64,000 bases of DNA from CAMFLJ01 sp965279255 (GCA_965279255.1 OZ257146.1:3472001-3536000), one strand, 5' to 3'; positions 7,977 to 17,015 are shown, numbered from the stretch's first letter. Numbers and translations are program-made. Notes: generated by a model not told the origin, from the letters alone.

Positions 7977-8974
7977 CAGATCAGTTCGGCGAGCGAGCAG
8001 TTCAGGCCGGAGCCGATGCCGCACAGCAGGATGCGGTCACCCGTCTTCAGCTGATCGGCGACCATCGACAGCGTGTACGGCACGGCCGCCGGGCCCATGT
8101 TGCCGAGCGTCGGGTACGTGAGCGGCACCGTCGCCGGGTCGACGTCGATGATCTCGCACATCTTGTTGGTGTGGACCGACGAGACCTGGTGCATGACGTA
8201 CATGTCGCAGCCCCGCCACTCGAGGCCCTCGGCGTCGGCGGCGGCGATGGTGTCGGCGGCCAGCTCGAGGCCGGCGGCGAGCAGGGCGGCGGTGTCGGTG
8301 CGCATGCCCTCGAGCCCGCCGACGCACAGGTCGTTGTGGTGGGTGGCGGCGCGAGAGACGCTGCCGGTGAAGGCGTGGCCACCGGGCCGGGGCGGGCCGA
8401 GCACCATGGCGGCGGCACCCGAGCCGAGGGTGAGCGTGGCGAAGTTCTCGAACACGTCGCTGACGGTGGCGTCGGGTGAGGCCAGCCGGTCGATGGTGAG
8501 CTGCTGGGGGATGCGGCTGCCCTCGCCGTCGACGATGAGGACGTTGCGGGCATGGCCGGCCTCGACGGCCATGGCGGCGACGTCCATGGCGTTGATGAAG
8601 CCGAGGCAGGCGTTGCCGAGGTCGAAGTTGCGGCAGGTGTCGGCGAGGCCGAGGTGGTCGTGCACGGCACAGGCCACCGAGGGCTCGAGGTTGTGCTTGC
8701 ACACCGAGGTGGAGATGAGCAGGTCGATCTCGGAGGCGTCGATGCCGGCCGCCTCGATGGCCTTGCGCCCGGCGATGGCGGCGGCCTCGTCGAAGGTCGT
8801 GCCCTCGGGCCACCAGCGGCGCTCGACGATGCCGGCCAGGTCGGCCAGCAGGCCCGGGCGCACGCCGACCCGCTCGTAGGTCTCGGCCAGCTGTTCGTCG
8901 AACCAGGCCGACGTCACGACTTCGGGGGCCTCAGCGTGGGCCACCGAGAGGACGTGGGTGTTCGAGAAGCGCAT
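7973..8974 (-). CDS. oleA: OleA-type thiolase (acyl-CoA head-to-head condensing enzyme)
   Basis: A 333-residue FabH-like thiolase-fold enzyme. OleA condenses two fatty acyl-CoAs head to head to a 2-alkyl-3-ketoacid. The triad is visible: Cys123 in GNACLGF, His262 in MHQVSS and Asn292 in GNMGP. Glu97 in CKHNLEPSV corresponds to the OleA-specific glutamate that separates it from FabH. The start is ATG 8974 (MRFSNTHVLSVA). Context is decisive: it overlaps oleBC by four bases and is followed by oleD. The AraC-type regulator starts 139 bases away on the other strand. Confidence 0.9.
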   Translation of the reverse strand: MRFSNTHVLSVAHAEAPEVVTSAWFDEQLAETYERVGVRPGLLADLAGIVERRWWPEGTTFDEAAAIAGRKAIEAAGIDASEIDLLISTSVCKHNLEPSVACAVHDHLGLADTCRNFDLGNACLGFINAMDVAAMAVEAGHARNVLIVDGEGSRIPQQLTIDRLASPDATVSDVFENFATLTLGSGAAAMVLGPPRPGGHAFTGSVSRAATHHNDLCVGGLEGMRTDTAALLAAGLELAADTIAAADAEGLEWRGCDMYVMHQVSSVHTNKMCEIIDVDPATVPLTYPTLGNMGPAAVPYTLSMVADQLKTGDRILLCGIGSGLNCSLAELIW

Positions 8975-9113
8975 GCGATCCAAGGGTACGGCAAGTCCGG
9001 ATCGATGCCGGAGGCGGGTGACAGGGGTCATGGCCCGGCCTGGGCGGCCGCCGGGGGCGGGGGTACCGTTCACGGGTCGGCGGACGACGACCGGCGAGCC
9101 GACGGGGTGTGCC

Positions 9114-10145
9114 ATGGCGGGTGGGACGAACCGGGACGCGACGGGCGGGGGCGCCGCCGGGACCGACGCGCTGCCATCGACCGACGGCCTCAGCGTGAGC
9201 ACGTCGCTCGAGCAGATCCGCCTCGACGGGGCCATCTTCTTCCGCGGTGAGTTCACCGAGAGTTGGGCGTTCACCTCACCGGTGAGTGACATCGCCCGCA
9301 CGATGCGGCCCGGTGAGGACCGGATGATCCTGTTCCACATCGTCGCCTCGGGCAGCTGTTGGGTGGAGGCGGCCGGCGAGCGTCACTGGGCTCGCCGAGG
9401 GGACGTGATCGTGCTGCCGTACGGCGACGACTACGCCATGGGCGGCACCGACGTCGACGCTGAGCTCGTGCCGATCCTGAGCCTCGTGTCGAGCCCACCG
9501 TGGGACCACCTGCCGGTGCTGCGCCACGGCGCCGGCGGGGAACGCACCGATGTCGTGTGCGGCTACCTGTTCTCCGAGGACCCGCTGTTCGACCCGCGCA
9601 TGGGGGTGTTCCCGCCAGTGTTCGTGGTGAGTCCACCGGAGGGCCCGGTGGCCGAGTGGGTGGAGTCGAGCGTGCGCTACGCCCTGGCGGTGACCGAGTC
9701 GGGCTCCCCCGGCCGGCCGCCGTCGACCCGGCTGCCGGAGCTGCTGTTGATCGAGGTCGTGCGGATCCACCTGGCGACCGCGCCTGCGACCGACCATGGG
9801 TGGACGGCGGCCCTGCGCGATCCGGTCCTCGCTCCGGCGCTCGCCCTCCTGCACGCTCGTCCGGAGGAGAAGTGGACCGTCGCGGCGCTCGCCGCCGAGG
9901 TCGCCGTGTCCCGCTCGGTGCTCGACGAGCGGTTCCGGACGATGCTCGGCCGCTCGCCGATCCGCTACCTCACCGAGTGGCGCATGCACCTCGCCGACGA
10001 CCTTCTCGCCACGACCACCTACAACCTCGGGGAGATCGCCCGACGGGTCGGGTACGAGGCCGAGGAGTCGTTCAGCCGAGCGTTCAAGCGGAGCCGGGGC
10101 GTCGCCCCCGGTGCCTGGAGGGCGGCCCGGCACCCGGACGCCTGA
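9114..10145 (+). CDS. AraC-family transcriptional regulator with N-terminal cupin
   Basis: A 343-residue regulator. Residues about 40-200 form a cupin-like sensing domain (SGSCWVEAAGERH, then RRGDVIVLPYGD, the pattern of AraC_binding/cupin_6 domains). The C-terminal 100 residues hold two helix-turn-helix units, ending in the signature GYEAEESFSRAFKRSRGVAPGAWR. The ATG at 9114 begins a Gly/Ala-rich lead; no clear ribosome site is seen, so the start is uncertain. It is divergent from the olefin operon across 139 bases, so control of oleA-oleBC-oleD is a reasonable inference but untested. Confidence 0.85.
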   Translation: MAGGTNRDATGGGAAGTDALPSTDGLSVSTSLEQIRLDGAIFFRGEFTESWAFTSPVSDIARTMRPGEDRMILFHIVASGSCWVEAAGERHWARRGDVIVLPYGDDYAMGGTDVDAELVPILSLVSSPPWDHLPVLRHGAGGERTDVVCGYLFSEDPLFDPRMGVFPPVFVVSPPEGPVAEWVESSVRYALAVTESGSPGRPPSTRLPELLLIEVVRIHLATAPATDHGWTAALRDPVLAPALALLHARPEEKWTVAALAAEVAVSRSVLDERFRTMLGRSPIRYLTEWRMHLADDLLATTTYNLGEIARRVGYEAEESFSRAFKRSRGVAPGAWRAARHPDA

Positions 10146-10192
10146 GCCGCGTGGGCTCGGGCATCGACGAGCCGGACCACCCTCCGAGACCG

Positions 10193-10585
10193 TCAGGACG
10201 GCGGGGCGAAGAGCTCCAGAGCGATGCCGTCGGGGTCACGGAAGCTCAGGCCGGACCCGTAGGACGCGTCCTTGATGGGCGAGTGGGCGATGCCGAGCTC
10301 GTCGAGGCGCCGGTCCCACTTCTCCAGCTCGCCGCGGTCCGCGCAGCCGAACGCCACGTGGTCGAGGCCGACGTTGTGCTCGTCGAAGGCCGCGGTCGAA
10401 GGGGTGCGGTGCTGATGGAGCCCGACGAGGGTCGTGCCCAGCATGAAGACGGTGTGGTGCATGTCGGGGTCGGTGTCCTCGTCGATGACCGGCGCGGCAT
10501 CGAAGAGCGATTCGTACCAGGGCACGCTCACGGCGAGGTCGCGGACGGTCAGGGCGATGTGACCGAGAGGGGGGAAGGTGGACAT
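10193..10585 (-). CDS. VOC-family (glyoxalase/dioxygenase fold) protein
   Basis: A 130-residue vicinal-oxygen-chelate protein with two beta-alpha-beta-beta-beta modules. Likely metal ligands are His9 (LGHIALTV), the His in LDHVAFG and the Glu in ALELF, as in glyoxalase I and extradiol dioxygenases. A DPDGIALELF end is typical of the family. The ATG at 10585 has a GGAG nine bases upstream. It converges with the AraC gene. Substrate cannot be told; single-module VOC proteins include lyases, epimerases and resistance proteins. Confidence 0.85.
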   Translation of the reverse strand: MSTFPPLGHIALTVRDLAVSVPWYESLFDAAPVIDEDTDPDMHHTVFMLGTTLVGLHQHRTPSTAAFDEHNVGLDHVAFGCADRGELEKWDRRLDELGIAHSPIKDASYGSGLSFRDPDGIALELFAPPS

Positions 10586-10826
10586 GGTTGGTGTTCTCCT
10601 GCATCAGGGGCGGTCCCGGCCGTCGGCAACTCGCCGATCGGCCCTCGTGCCCGGGGTCCCCTCAGTGTCCGGGCGCCGACGACGGACCACCATGGCCGAG
10701 GCACCGGCGCCCCTGACCGGGGCACCGGATCGCTGGGCGCCCTGGTCCTGGCCCAGCCGGGAGTGCCCGATCCGACCGGCTGCTCGTCGCTCGGGATCAC
10801 GGCGCGATGGCGCCATACTCCGGGCC

Positions 10827-11219
10827 ATGCCTGCACGGCCCTCGCTTCGCCCCACCCTCGTTCGGGTGGCGCCGTGGGTCGCGCTCGTCGCAGCGGTCGC
10901 GCTGGTCCTGCTGGTCGCCCTCGGCCCGGGCCTCAGCCGGTCGACCTCGAGCACCCCGGGCGACGACGGCCGCTCCCCCGCCGTGGCCGCGCTGGGCACC
11001 GGCGACTCGACGGTCGTCGCCGCACCCCAGCCCCGCAGCCCGGGGCCGGTCCTCCTCCCGATCGGCGTCGCGGTCGTCGTCGGCCTCGCCCTGCAGGCCC
11101 GCCGGGCCCGGTCGTCCATCGCCCGGGCCCTGCCGTCGAGCCGGGCCGCCGGCCTCGATCGGTGGCGGGCCCGCCTCGTCGGCGCGCCCCCGGCCTTCGG
11201 GTTCACCACGAGCCACTGA
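10827..11219 (+). CDS. Small membrane protein, unrecognised
   Basis: A 130-residue product from ATG 10827. It has a hydrophobic segment at about residues 13-35 (VAPWVALVAAVALVLLVAL), a Ser/Thr/Pro-rich outside loop, and a second hydrophobic segment near residues 75-92 followed by an Arg-rich tail. This fits a two-span membrane protein. No family is recognised. The opposite strand is also open here, but its products are Arg/Pro-rich shadows. The next gene is another small membrane protein in the same direction. Confidence 0.5.
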   Translation: MPARPSLRPTLVRVAPWVALVAAVALVLLVALGPGLSRSTSSTPGDDGRSPAVAALGTGDSTVVAAPQPRSPGPVLLPIGVAVVVGLALQARRARSSIARALPSSRAAGLDRWRARLVGAPPAFGFTTSH

Positions 11220-11329
11220 GCTCGATCCGGCGCCCCTGAGCCGCCGCGCGCCACGACGCGCGCCGCGGACCGTCGCCGACGGGCAGTGCCGACCGGCCTG
11301 CCCGAACCGTGAACGCCCGAGGAGATCCC

Positions 11330-11581
11330 GTGTCCCACCACCTTCTGTCCGCCGCGCCCGTCCTGCTGGGCAGCGCCGTGCGCCCCCCGCTCAACCTGTT
11401 GACCGCCGCCATCGGCCTGGGCGGCCTGGGGCTCGGCGCCTGGCTCGCCTGGATCGGCGTGTTCTTCGATCGCCCCACGGGCACCCCCGGCGCCCGGCCC
11501 ATGCGGCCGACGCCACCGACGTCGTCGGAGGCGACGGCCGAGGACCGTCCCGCACCCGATCGCAACAAGACGGTCGTGTGA
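11330..11581 (+). CDS. Small membrane protein, unrecognised
   Basis: An 83-residue product from GTG 11330 with GGAGAT just upstream. One or two hydrophobic stretches occupy residues about 6-45 (LLTAAIGLGGLGLGAWLAW), followed by a Pro/Thr-rich hydrophilic tail ending DRNKTVV. It follows another small membrane protein by 110 bases and precedes the monooxygenase by 37, so it may be co-transcribed with either. No family recognised. Confidence 0.5.
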   Translation: MSHHLLSAAPVLLGSAVRPPLNLLTAAIGLGGLGLGAWLAWIGVFFDRPTGTPGARPMRPTPPTSSEATAEDRPAPDRNKTVV

Positions 11582-11618
11582 TTCAGACGCCCGGCGACGA
11601 AACGGGCAGGATGAAGGG

Positions 11619-13109
11619 ATGGGGACCGAGAGCAGCAACGGGGGAACGGCCGCGAGCACCGAGCGGCACGTGGCCATCATCGGCGCGGGGCCGGGCGGCA
11701 TCAGCTCCGGCTACTACCTGCGCCAGCACGGCTACGAGAACTTCACGATCTTCGAGAAGGCCGATGACGTCGGCGGCACCTGGCAGCGCAACCGCTACCC
11801 GGGCCTGGCGTGCGACGTGTGGAGCCACGTCTACTGCTTCACCTTCGCCCTCAACCCGTCGTGGACCCGCTCGTACGCGGCCCAGCCCGAGATCCTCGCC
11901 TACATGCGCAAGACGGTCACCGACCTGAACCTGTGGGACAAGATCCGGCTCGAGACGGGCATCAGCGAGTGCCGCTGGGACGACGACACGTCGAAGTGGA
12001 TCCTCACCACCGACGGCGGCGAGCGCGTCGAGGCCGACGTGGTGATCAGCGGCCAGGGCATGTTCGGCGAGCTCAAGTGGCCGACCATCGAGGGCCGTGA
12101 CTCGTTCGAGGGCGTGGCCATGCACACCGGTGCGTGGGACGAGTCGGTCGACCTCACCGGCAAGCGCGTCGGCGTGGTCGGCAGCGCGGCGAGCGCCGTG
12201 CAGAGCATCCCCGAGATCGCCAAGATCGCCGGGAAGCTCACCGTCTTCCAGCGCTCGGCCAACTGGGTGCTGCCCAAGGAGGACGTCGAGCACACCGACG
12301 AGCAGCTCGCGGAGTTCCTGAACCCCGAGGAACTGCAGGCGTACCACGACGGGATCATGACCTTCCTGCTCCCGAGCGTCCCGTTCTCGAACCCCGAGAT
12401 CAACGGCGCGGCCGAGTGGGTCGCCGCCTGCGCCATCGAGGTGGTGGAGGACCCGGAGACCCGCCGCAAGCTCACCCCCGACACCCCGTGGGGCTGCCTG
12501 CGGCCGCTGTTCTCGAACCACTACTACCCGACCTTCAACCGGCCCAACGTCGAGCTGACGACCGAGGCGATCGAGCGGATCACGCCCACCGGCATCGTCA
12601 CCGCCGACGGCACCGAGCACGAGCTCGACATCATCGTGTTCGCCACCGGCTACGAGGTCGACAAGTTCGCCTCCCGCATCCCGATCTACGGCCGGGGCGG
12701 CCAGTCGCTGCGCGACGCGTGGGCCGACGGCGCCAAGGCCTACCTGGGCTGCACCACCACCGGCTTCCCGAACCTGTTCATGCTCTACGGCCCCAACACC
12801 AACGTGGGCTCGCTGATCCCGGTGATCGAGTCGGAGGCGCACTACGCGGTGAAGACCATCGAAGCCATGGACGCGGCGGGTGTCGACTGGGTCGACGTGA
12901 AGCGCGAGGTGATGGACGCCTACAACCAGACCCTCGACGAGGCCGTCGAGGCGGTCGAGGTCTGGCACGGCGGGTGCAGCCACTACTACCTGGCCGACTC
13001 GGGCCGGAACGTCACCCAGTACCCGTGGTCGATGCAGACCTTCTACGCCAACGTCGAGACCCCGAACCTCGACGACTTCGAGATCGGAACGAAGGTGAGC
13101 GCGTCATGA
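11619..13109 (+). CDS. Type I Baeyer-Villiger-like flavin monooxygenase
   Basis: A 496-residue FAD/NADPH monooxygenase that should insert oxygen next to a carbonyl. The FAD loop is IGAGPGG (residues 21-27), the BVMO fingerprint F-x-G-x(3)-H-x(3)-W is intact at 163-173 followed by Asp, and a second dinucleotide loop is at VVGSAASA. Upstream GGTWQRNRYPG and downstream FATGYEVD are also typical. The stop overlaps the ATG of the TauD-type gene, so the two oxygenases are made together and may act in sequence on one substrate, perhaps a ketone or cyclic terpenoid; that is inference. Confidence 0.9.
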   Translation: MGTESSNGGTAASTERHVAIIGAGPGGISSGYYLRQHGYENFTIFEKADDVGGTWQRNRYPGLACDVWSHVYCFTFALNPSWTRSYAAQPEILAYMRKTVTDLNLWDKIRLETGISECRWDDDTSKWILTTDGGERVEADVVISGQGMFGELKWPTIEGRDSFEGVAMHTGAWDESVDLTGKRVGVVGSAASAVQSIPEIAKIAGKLTVFQRSANWVLPKEDVEHTDEQLAEFLNPEELQAYHDGIMTFLLPSVPFSNPEINGAAEWVAACAIEVVEDPETRRKLTPDTPWGCLRPLFSNHYYPTFNRPNVELTTEAIERITPTGIVTADGTEHELDIIVFATGYEVDKFASRIPIYGRGGQSLRDAWADGAKAYLGCTTTGFPNLFMLYGPNTNVGSLIPVIESEAHYAVKTIEAMDAAGVDWVDVKREVMDAYNQTLDEAVEAVEVWHGGCSHYYLADSGRNVTQYPWSMQTFYANVETPNLDDFEIGTKVSAS

Positions 13110-14047
13110 CCTCCGTCGACCGCACCAGCAACCAGAACGACCTCGGCATCGACGTGCGGCCCATGTCGGGCCACATCGGCGCCGAGATCCACGGCGTCGA
13201 CCTCCGTGAGCTCACGCCCGAGACGGTGGCCGCCATCCGCGCCGCGCTGCTCGAGTGGAAGGTCGTCTTCTTCCGCGACCAGCCCCTCACCCAGGAGCAG
13301 CACCTGGCGTTCGGCCGGGCGGTCGGCGACCTGGTGCCCGGTCACCCCACGTTGCTGCCGGCGTTCCCCGACTTCCCCGAGATCCTGCTGCTCGACAACC
13401 AGGCGGGCGGTGCCGGGGGTGGCAACAAGACCGGCGGCCCGATGATCGAGAGCCGCTGGCACACCGACGTCACGTTCATGCCGCAGCCGCCGATGGCCTC
13501 GATCCTCCGCGGCCTCGTGGTGCCTCCGTACGGGGGCGACACGCAGTGGACCAACCTCGTCACCGCCTACCAGCAGCTCTCGCCGCAGGTGCAGGAGTTC
13601 ATCGACGGCCTCCACGCCGTGCACCACAACGACCTGCCGATCCTGCGGGGCGAGATGTCGGGCGAGCTGGCCAAGCAGTTCGCGGCCCGGCCCATCCGGT
13701 CGGTCCACCCCGTCGTGCGGGTGCACCCGGAGACGGGCGAGAAGGGCCTGTTCGTCTCGCCCAACTTCACGAGCCACATCGTCGAGCTCTCCCGCAAGGA
13801 GGGCCGCCACGTGCTCGACATGCTGTTCGAGCAGATGATGAACCCGGCGTACACCGTGCGCTTCCGGTGGGAGCCCGACAGCATCGCCATGTGGGACAAC
13901 CGTGCGACCGCGCACCTGGTTCCCACCGACGTGCCGAAGGGCATGCACCGGTCGATGCAGCGCATCACCGTCGCCGGCGACACCCCGGTGGGTCCCGACG
14001 GCTCGACCTCCTACGCGCTGGTCGGCGGCGACGCCGACGCCGACTGA
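13106..14047 (+). CDS. TauD/TfdA-family Fe(II)/2-oxoglutarate dioxygenase
   Basis: A 313-residue dioxygenase. The iron triad is His119 and Asp121 (WHTDVTF) and His270 (ATAHLV); the 2-oxoglutarate-binding Arg lies in the HRSMQR segment just after. The family hydroxylates small carboxylates, sulfonates or aryl ethers, with loss of CO2 from 2-oxoglutarate. The ATG overlaps the monooxygenase stop (ATGA), so it is a two-gene operon. It ends 12 bases from a convergent gene. The substrate is unknown. Confidence 0.9.
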   Translation: MTSVDRTSNQNDLGIDVRPMSGHIGAEIHGVDLRELTPETVAAIRAALLEWKVVFFRDQPLTQEQHLAFGRAVGDLVPGHPTLLPAFPDFPEILLLDNQAGGAGGGNKTGGPMIESRWHTDVTFMPQPPMASILRGLVVPPYGGDTQWTNLVTAYQQLSPQVQEFIDGLHAVHHNDLPILRGEMSGELAKQFAARPIRSVHPVVRVHPETGEKGLFVSPNFTSHIVELSRKEGRHVLDMLFEQMMNPAYTVRFRWEPDSIAMWDNRATAHLVPTDVPKGMHRSMQRITVAGDTPVGPDGSTSYALVGGDADAD

Positions 14048-14059
14048 CGGAGCTCGGGG

Positions 14060-14764
14060 TCAGTCGCCGCGGCTGCGGCGCCAGAGCGAGCGGGGCAGGC
14101 GCTCCGGGGGTGGTGCGCCGGCGGGCTCGTCCATCGAGGCCGTGAGCTGCTCGAGCGGGGCGAACCCGTGCGGGTGACGGAGGCCGAGGGCGAGGTACTC
14201 GCCGTTGAGGGTGCGACGGCCGTCGGCATGGAGCCAGCCCGGCCATCCGTTGAACTGGTGGAAGACCGAGGCGCTGTAGAGCAGCACGGTGGCCAGGTGT
14301 CGGCGGCGCCACGCGTCGGCGACGTAGACCTGATCGATGAGCGCCTCGTCGGTCCACCACCGGATGGCACCGACCTGATCGGCGTTGGGCACCGCCAGGT
14401 GGAAGAACTGGGCGTCGCTCACCACCGTGCCCTCGGGGAGCTGGTCTCCCGTGAAGGCCACGAGGGTCGCGTTGGGCCGGGGGTCGTCACGGTCGCTCAG
14501 GTGCACGAACCAGAGCGGCACGGTGTGGCCGGTCGCCACCGCGGACACCCGGATCGTGGGCCGACCTTCCGTGTCGAGGTCGGCGGCGGCGATCTCGAAC
14601 ATCCCGGTGGTGTCGACCGGACCCTCGAGCACGGTCCCCAACGGGTGAGCGGCGTCGAAGAAGCCCTTCACCCTCCAGCGGCCACCGGGAAGGCGGCCGA
14701 GCCGGACGCACCAGGTGGCGGTCCCGTCGGGCGGCAGCGCGGGCTGCTCGCCGGAGTCGGTCAT
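14060..14764 (-). CDS. Unrecognised protein, weakly GNAT-like C-terminal half
   Basis: A 234-residue cytoplasmic protein. The first half is beta-rich with no recognised family. The second half has a segment ADAWRRRHLATVLLYSAS that resembles the acetyl-CoA-binding Arg/Gly loop and following helix of GNAT acetyltransferases, but the glycines of that loop are not conserved, so the assignment is weak. The ATG overlaps the stop of the secreted protein upstream (ATGA), so they are co-translated. Confidence 0.55.
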   Translation of the reverse strand: MTDSGEQPALPPDGTATWCVRLGRLPGGRWRVKGFFDAAHPLGTVLEGPVDTTGMFEIAAADLDTEGRPTIRVSAVATGHTVPLWFVHLSDRDDPRPNATLVAFTGDQLPEGTVVSDAQFFHLAVPNADQVGAIRWWTDEALIDQVYVADAWRRRHLATVLLYSASVFHQFNGWPGWLHADGRRTLNGEYLALGLRHPHGFAPLEQLTASMDEPAGAPPPERLPRSLWRRSRGD

Positions 14765-15801
14765 CCCGTGAAGGTCGGGGTGACCTCGTCGGCGGTCGCC
14801 ACGTCCGGCGGCGCGGTCGTGGTGGTCGACGTGGGCGTGGACGTCGTCGTGGTCGTCGTGGGTTCGGGAGGCGGTTCGATGGTGACCGCCGCGGTCGCGC
14901 CGACGGTGAGTGACCGGGTCGCGTTGCCGAAGTAGTAGCCCTGCGCCTCGTCGAGCGCGAGGCAGCGGTCGTCGAGGCTCGACGACGCCGGAGGGAACTG
15001 GGCGTCGACGTCGATGCCCCACACCGAGCCCAGCGCGGCGACGGCCGCGGTGATCGCCTCGGAGGTCGCCGTGGTCGGGAGCGACTGGCACAGCGCCACG
15101 GTGGCGTCGAAGTCGGGGTCGATCGCCAGCACCCGCTGCCGGGCATCATCGGCGCCGGTCGGCCAGTCGAGGTTCTGGAGGTCCTGCGGGGAACCGCTGA
15201 CGATGGAGAACCTGGTCGAGTTGTCGAGGAACCGCACCGACGCGCTCGTCACGGTGATGTTCTCGGTGAGGAGGTTGACCGTGTCGATGGGGCCGTAGGT
15301 CGTGCCCACGCCGGGGATGGCGTAACCGGGACCACCGGGGTACGGGTAGCGGCCGGTGATCGTGTCGAGCGTGGCGACGCCGCGTTGCACCCGCACGTAC
15401 TCGAGCCACTCGTCCTCGGTCGACCAGGCAGGCACGTCGGCCTCGCACTCGACGTCGGCCTCGGCGGCCGACCCGTGGACGGTCACGATCGCCTGCAGCT
15501 CCGGGCCGACCGTCACCGGCGGCGAGATCGGTCGGTTGGACTGCACGTCGAACTGCACCCAGCTGGCGCTGTCCTTCTGGGCCAGCCCGAACATCGCCGT
15601 GCACGACTCGTACACGCCCGCGTCGGCGGTGGGCGTGGCGCTCGTCGTCACCCCGGAGGACGACGCGTCGTCGGTCACGGGCTGAGCCGCCGCCACGGAG
15701 CCGGAGGTCGACGCCGCGGCCAGCGCCGTGGTGCCGGCGAGCGCGCCGACCACCCCGATGCCTCGTCCGAGTGTCCATCGGGACTGGCTGTCGACGTTCA
15801 T
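14761..15801 (-). CDS. Secreted Thr-rich-tail protein, unrecognised
   Basis: A 346-residue exported protein. It starts MNVDSQSRWTLGRG and continues with a hydrophobic stretch (GVVGALAGTTALAAAS) and an Ala-rich cleavage region, a signal peptide. The mature part has several Cys (ESCTAMF, VECEAD, ALCQSL, DRCLAL) that may form disulfides. The C terminus is a Pro/Thr-rich run before TPTFTG, a wall-spanning or spacer-like tail. The ATG 15801 has GGAG eight bases upstream; a GTG at 15810 lies inside that site. No family recognised. Confidence 0.65.
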   Translation of the reverse strand: MNVDSQSRWTLGRGIGVVGALAGTTALAAASTSGSVAAAQPVTDDASSSGVTTSATPTADAGVYESCTAMFGLAQKDSASWVQFDVQSNRPISPPVTVGPELQAIVTVHGSAAEADVECEADVPAWSTEDEWLEYVRVQRGVATLDTITGRYPYPGGPGYAIPGVGTTYGPIDTVNLLTENITVTSASVRFLDNSTRFSIVSGSPQDLQNLDWPTGADDARQRVLAIDPDFDATVALCQSLPTTATSEAITAAVAALGSVWGIDVDAQFPPASSSLDDRCLALDEAQGYYFGNATRSLTVGATAAVTIEPPPEPTTTTTTSTPTSTTTTAPPDVATADEVTPTFTG

Positions 15802-15876
15802 GGGGTGCACTCCGAGCCCTCCGGGGCGGGACCACCGGCAGGTCCGCAGTCTGTCAGGCGCGGGTCGGGCCGAGCG

Positions 15877-16065
15877 CTACTGCCGGGCCTGGGCCTGGCG
15901 CACCTTGTGGCGCCAGACCATGCCGCCGATGGCGGCGACCGCGAGGCCCAACATGGTGAGGCCCTGCTGGTAGACCACGAGGCCGGCGACGGCGACGAGC
16001 AGCCCGAGCACGAACAACGCGATGGGCCACGGCGGGGTGGCGGCCCTCTCGGGCGTGTCGGCCAT
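15877..16065 (-). CDS. Small two-span membrane protein
   Basis: A 62-residue protein with two hydrophobic segments (about residues 13-31 and 35-51) and a basic C-terminal tail (WRHKVRQAQARQ). ATG 16065. The positive tail suggests both ends are cytoplasmic. Small proteins of this shape are common in actinobacteria and their function is unknown. It lies between a secreted protein and a short-chain dehydrogenase, all on the minus strand. Confidence 0.6.
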   Translation of the reverse strand: MADTPERAATPPWPIALFVLGLLVAVAGLVVYQQGLTMLGLAVAAIGGMVWRHKVRQAQARQ

Positions 16066-16097
16066 GGGGAGCGACGCTACTCCCCCGTCTGTCGGGC

Positions 16098-16880
16098 TCA
16101 GCCCGAGACGCCGAACCCGGCGACGTGGTCGCCGGCCACGTGGCCGCCGTCGATGGGCACGTCGGCGCCGGTGACCATGGTCGAGAGGTCGCTGGCGAGG
16201 AACAGGGCCACCGAGGCGATCTCGTCGGTGGTGGCCTCGCGCGGGATGGCCCGCTTCTCCATGTAGGCGCCGATGGCCGGGCCGATGTCGGCCAGCTCCG
16301 CGCCCCATGGGGCGTACATGGCGGGGTTGCCGCCGGCGGGGCACACGGCGTTGACCCGGATGCCGTCACGGCCGAGCTCGACGGCGGCGGCCTTGGTGAG
16401 GCCCCGCATCGCCCACTTGCTGGTGGCGTAGGCGCTGAGCCCGTTCATGGCCTGGAGGCCGTCGATCGAGGCGATGTTCACGATCGAGCCGCCGCCGCCG
16501 GCCCGCATGGGCCCGACCACGGCGGCGATGCCGGCGTAGGCGCCCGCCGCGTTCACGTCGAAGACGCGGCGGAAGGTGTCGAGGCCGGTCGACTCGATGG
16601 CGCCGAGGTGGAGGATGGCGGCGTTGTTCACGAGCACGTCGATGTGGCCGTGCGCGGCGACCAGCCTCTCCACCAGGGCGGCCCAGCCGTCGGCGTCGGT
16701 GACGTCGAGCTCGTGGAACGACGCGGCCGGGCCGAGCTTCGCCGCGGTGGCCTCGCCCTCCTCGACGAGCACGTCGGCGAGGGCGACGGTGGCCCCTTCG
16801 GCGACGAAGCGCCGGGCGATGGCCTTGCCGGTGCCCCGGGCCGCGCCGGTGACGATGGCGACCTTCCCCTCGAGCAGCAT
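16098..16880 (-). CDS. Short-chain dehydrogenase/reductase
   Basis: A 260-residue classical SDR. The cofactor loop is TGAARGTG (residues 11-18), an Asp after the second strand (LADV) suggests NAD(H) preference, NNAA is present, and the catalytic Ser, Tyr and Lys occur in NIASIDG and YATSK. The C-terminal half (CPAGGNPAMYAP) resembles 3-alpha/20-beta-hydroxysteroid dehydrogenase-like enzymes. The exact substrate is not predictable. ATG 16880 is followed immediately by the conserved MLLEGKVAIVTG start. Confidence 0.9.
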   Translation of the reverse strand: MLLEGKVAIVTGAARGTGKAIARRFVAEGATVALADVLVEEGEATAAKLGPAASFHELDVTDADGWAALVERLVAAHGHIDVLVNNAAILHLGAIESTGLDTFRRVFDVNAAGAYAGIAAVVGPMRAGGGGSIVNIASIDGLQAMNGLSAYATSKWAMRGLTKAAAVELGRDGIRVNAVCPAGGNPAMYAPWGAELADIGPAIGAYMEKRAIPREATTDEIASVALFLASDLSTMVTGADVPIDGGHVAGDHVAGFGVSG

Positions 16881-17015
16881 GTTCCCCCCTGCCGTCGGCC
16901 CGGTCGGGCACCGGTCGACGGGTCCTGAGTATTGCCGTCGGGCACGGCCGACGTGGCCGTCACCCCGCCGGTCGAGCGCGGAGAGAACCAGCGCCCACCG
17001 GGCCCGGGACCACGC

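Noticed and set aside
7973..8974. Ordinary FabH (KAS III) for oleA
   Set aside because: The Glu at residue 97 in HNLEPSV and the following oleBC-oleD genes fit OleA. FabH genes normally sit with fatty acid synthesis genes.
7973..9340. OleA frame extended upstream to 9340
   Set aside because: The extra N-terminal 122 residues are low-complexity, overlap the divergent AraC gene and its promoter region, and lack homology. ATG 8974 gives the correct length.
10604..11701. Long minus-strand frame over the two small membrane protein genes
   Set aside because: Its product is Arg/Pro/Gly-rich with no domain, while the plus-strand frames give clear hydrophobic segments and one has a ribosome site.
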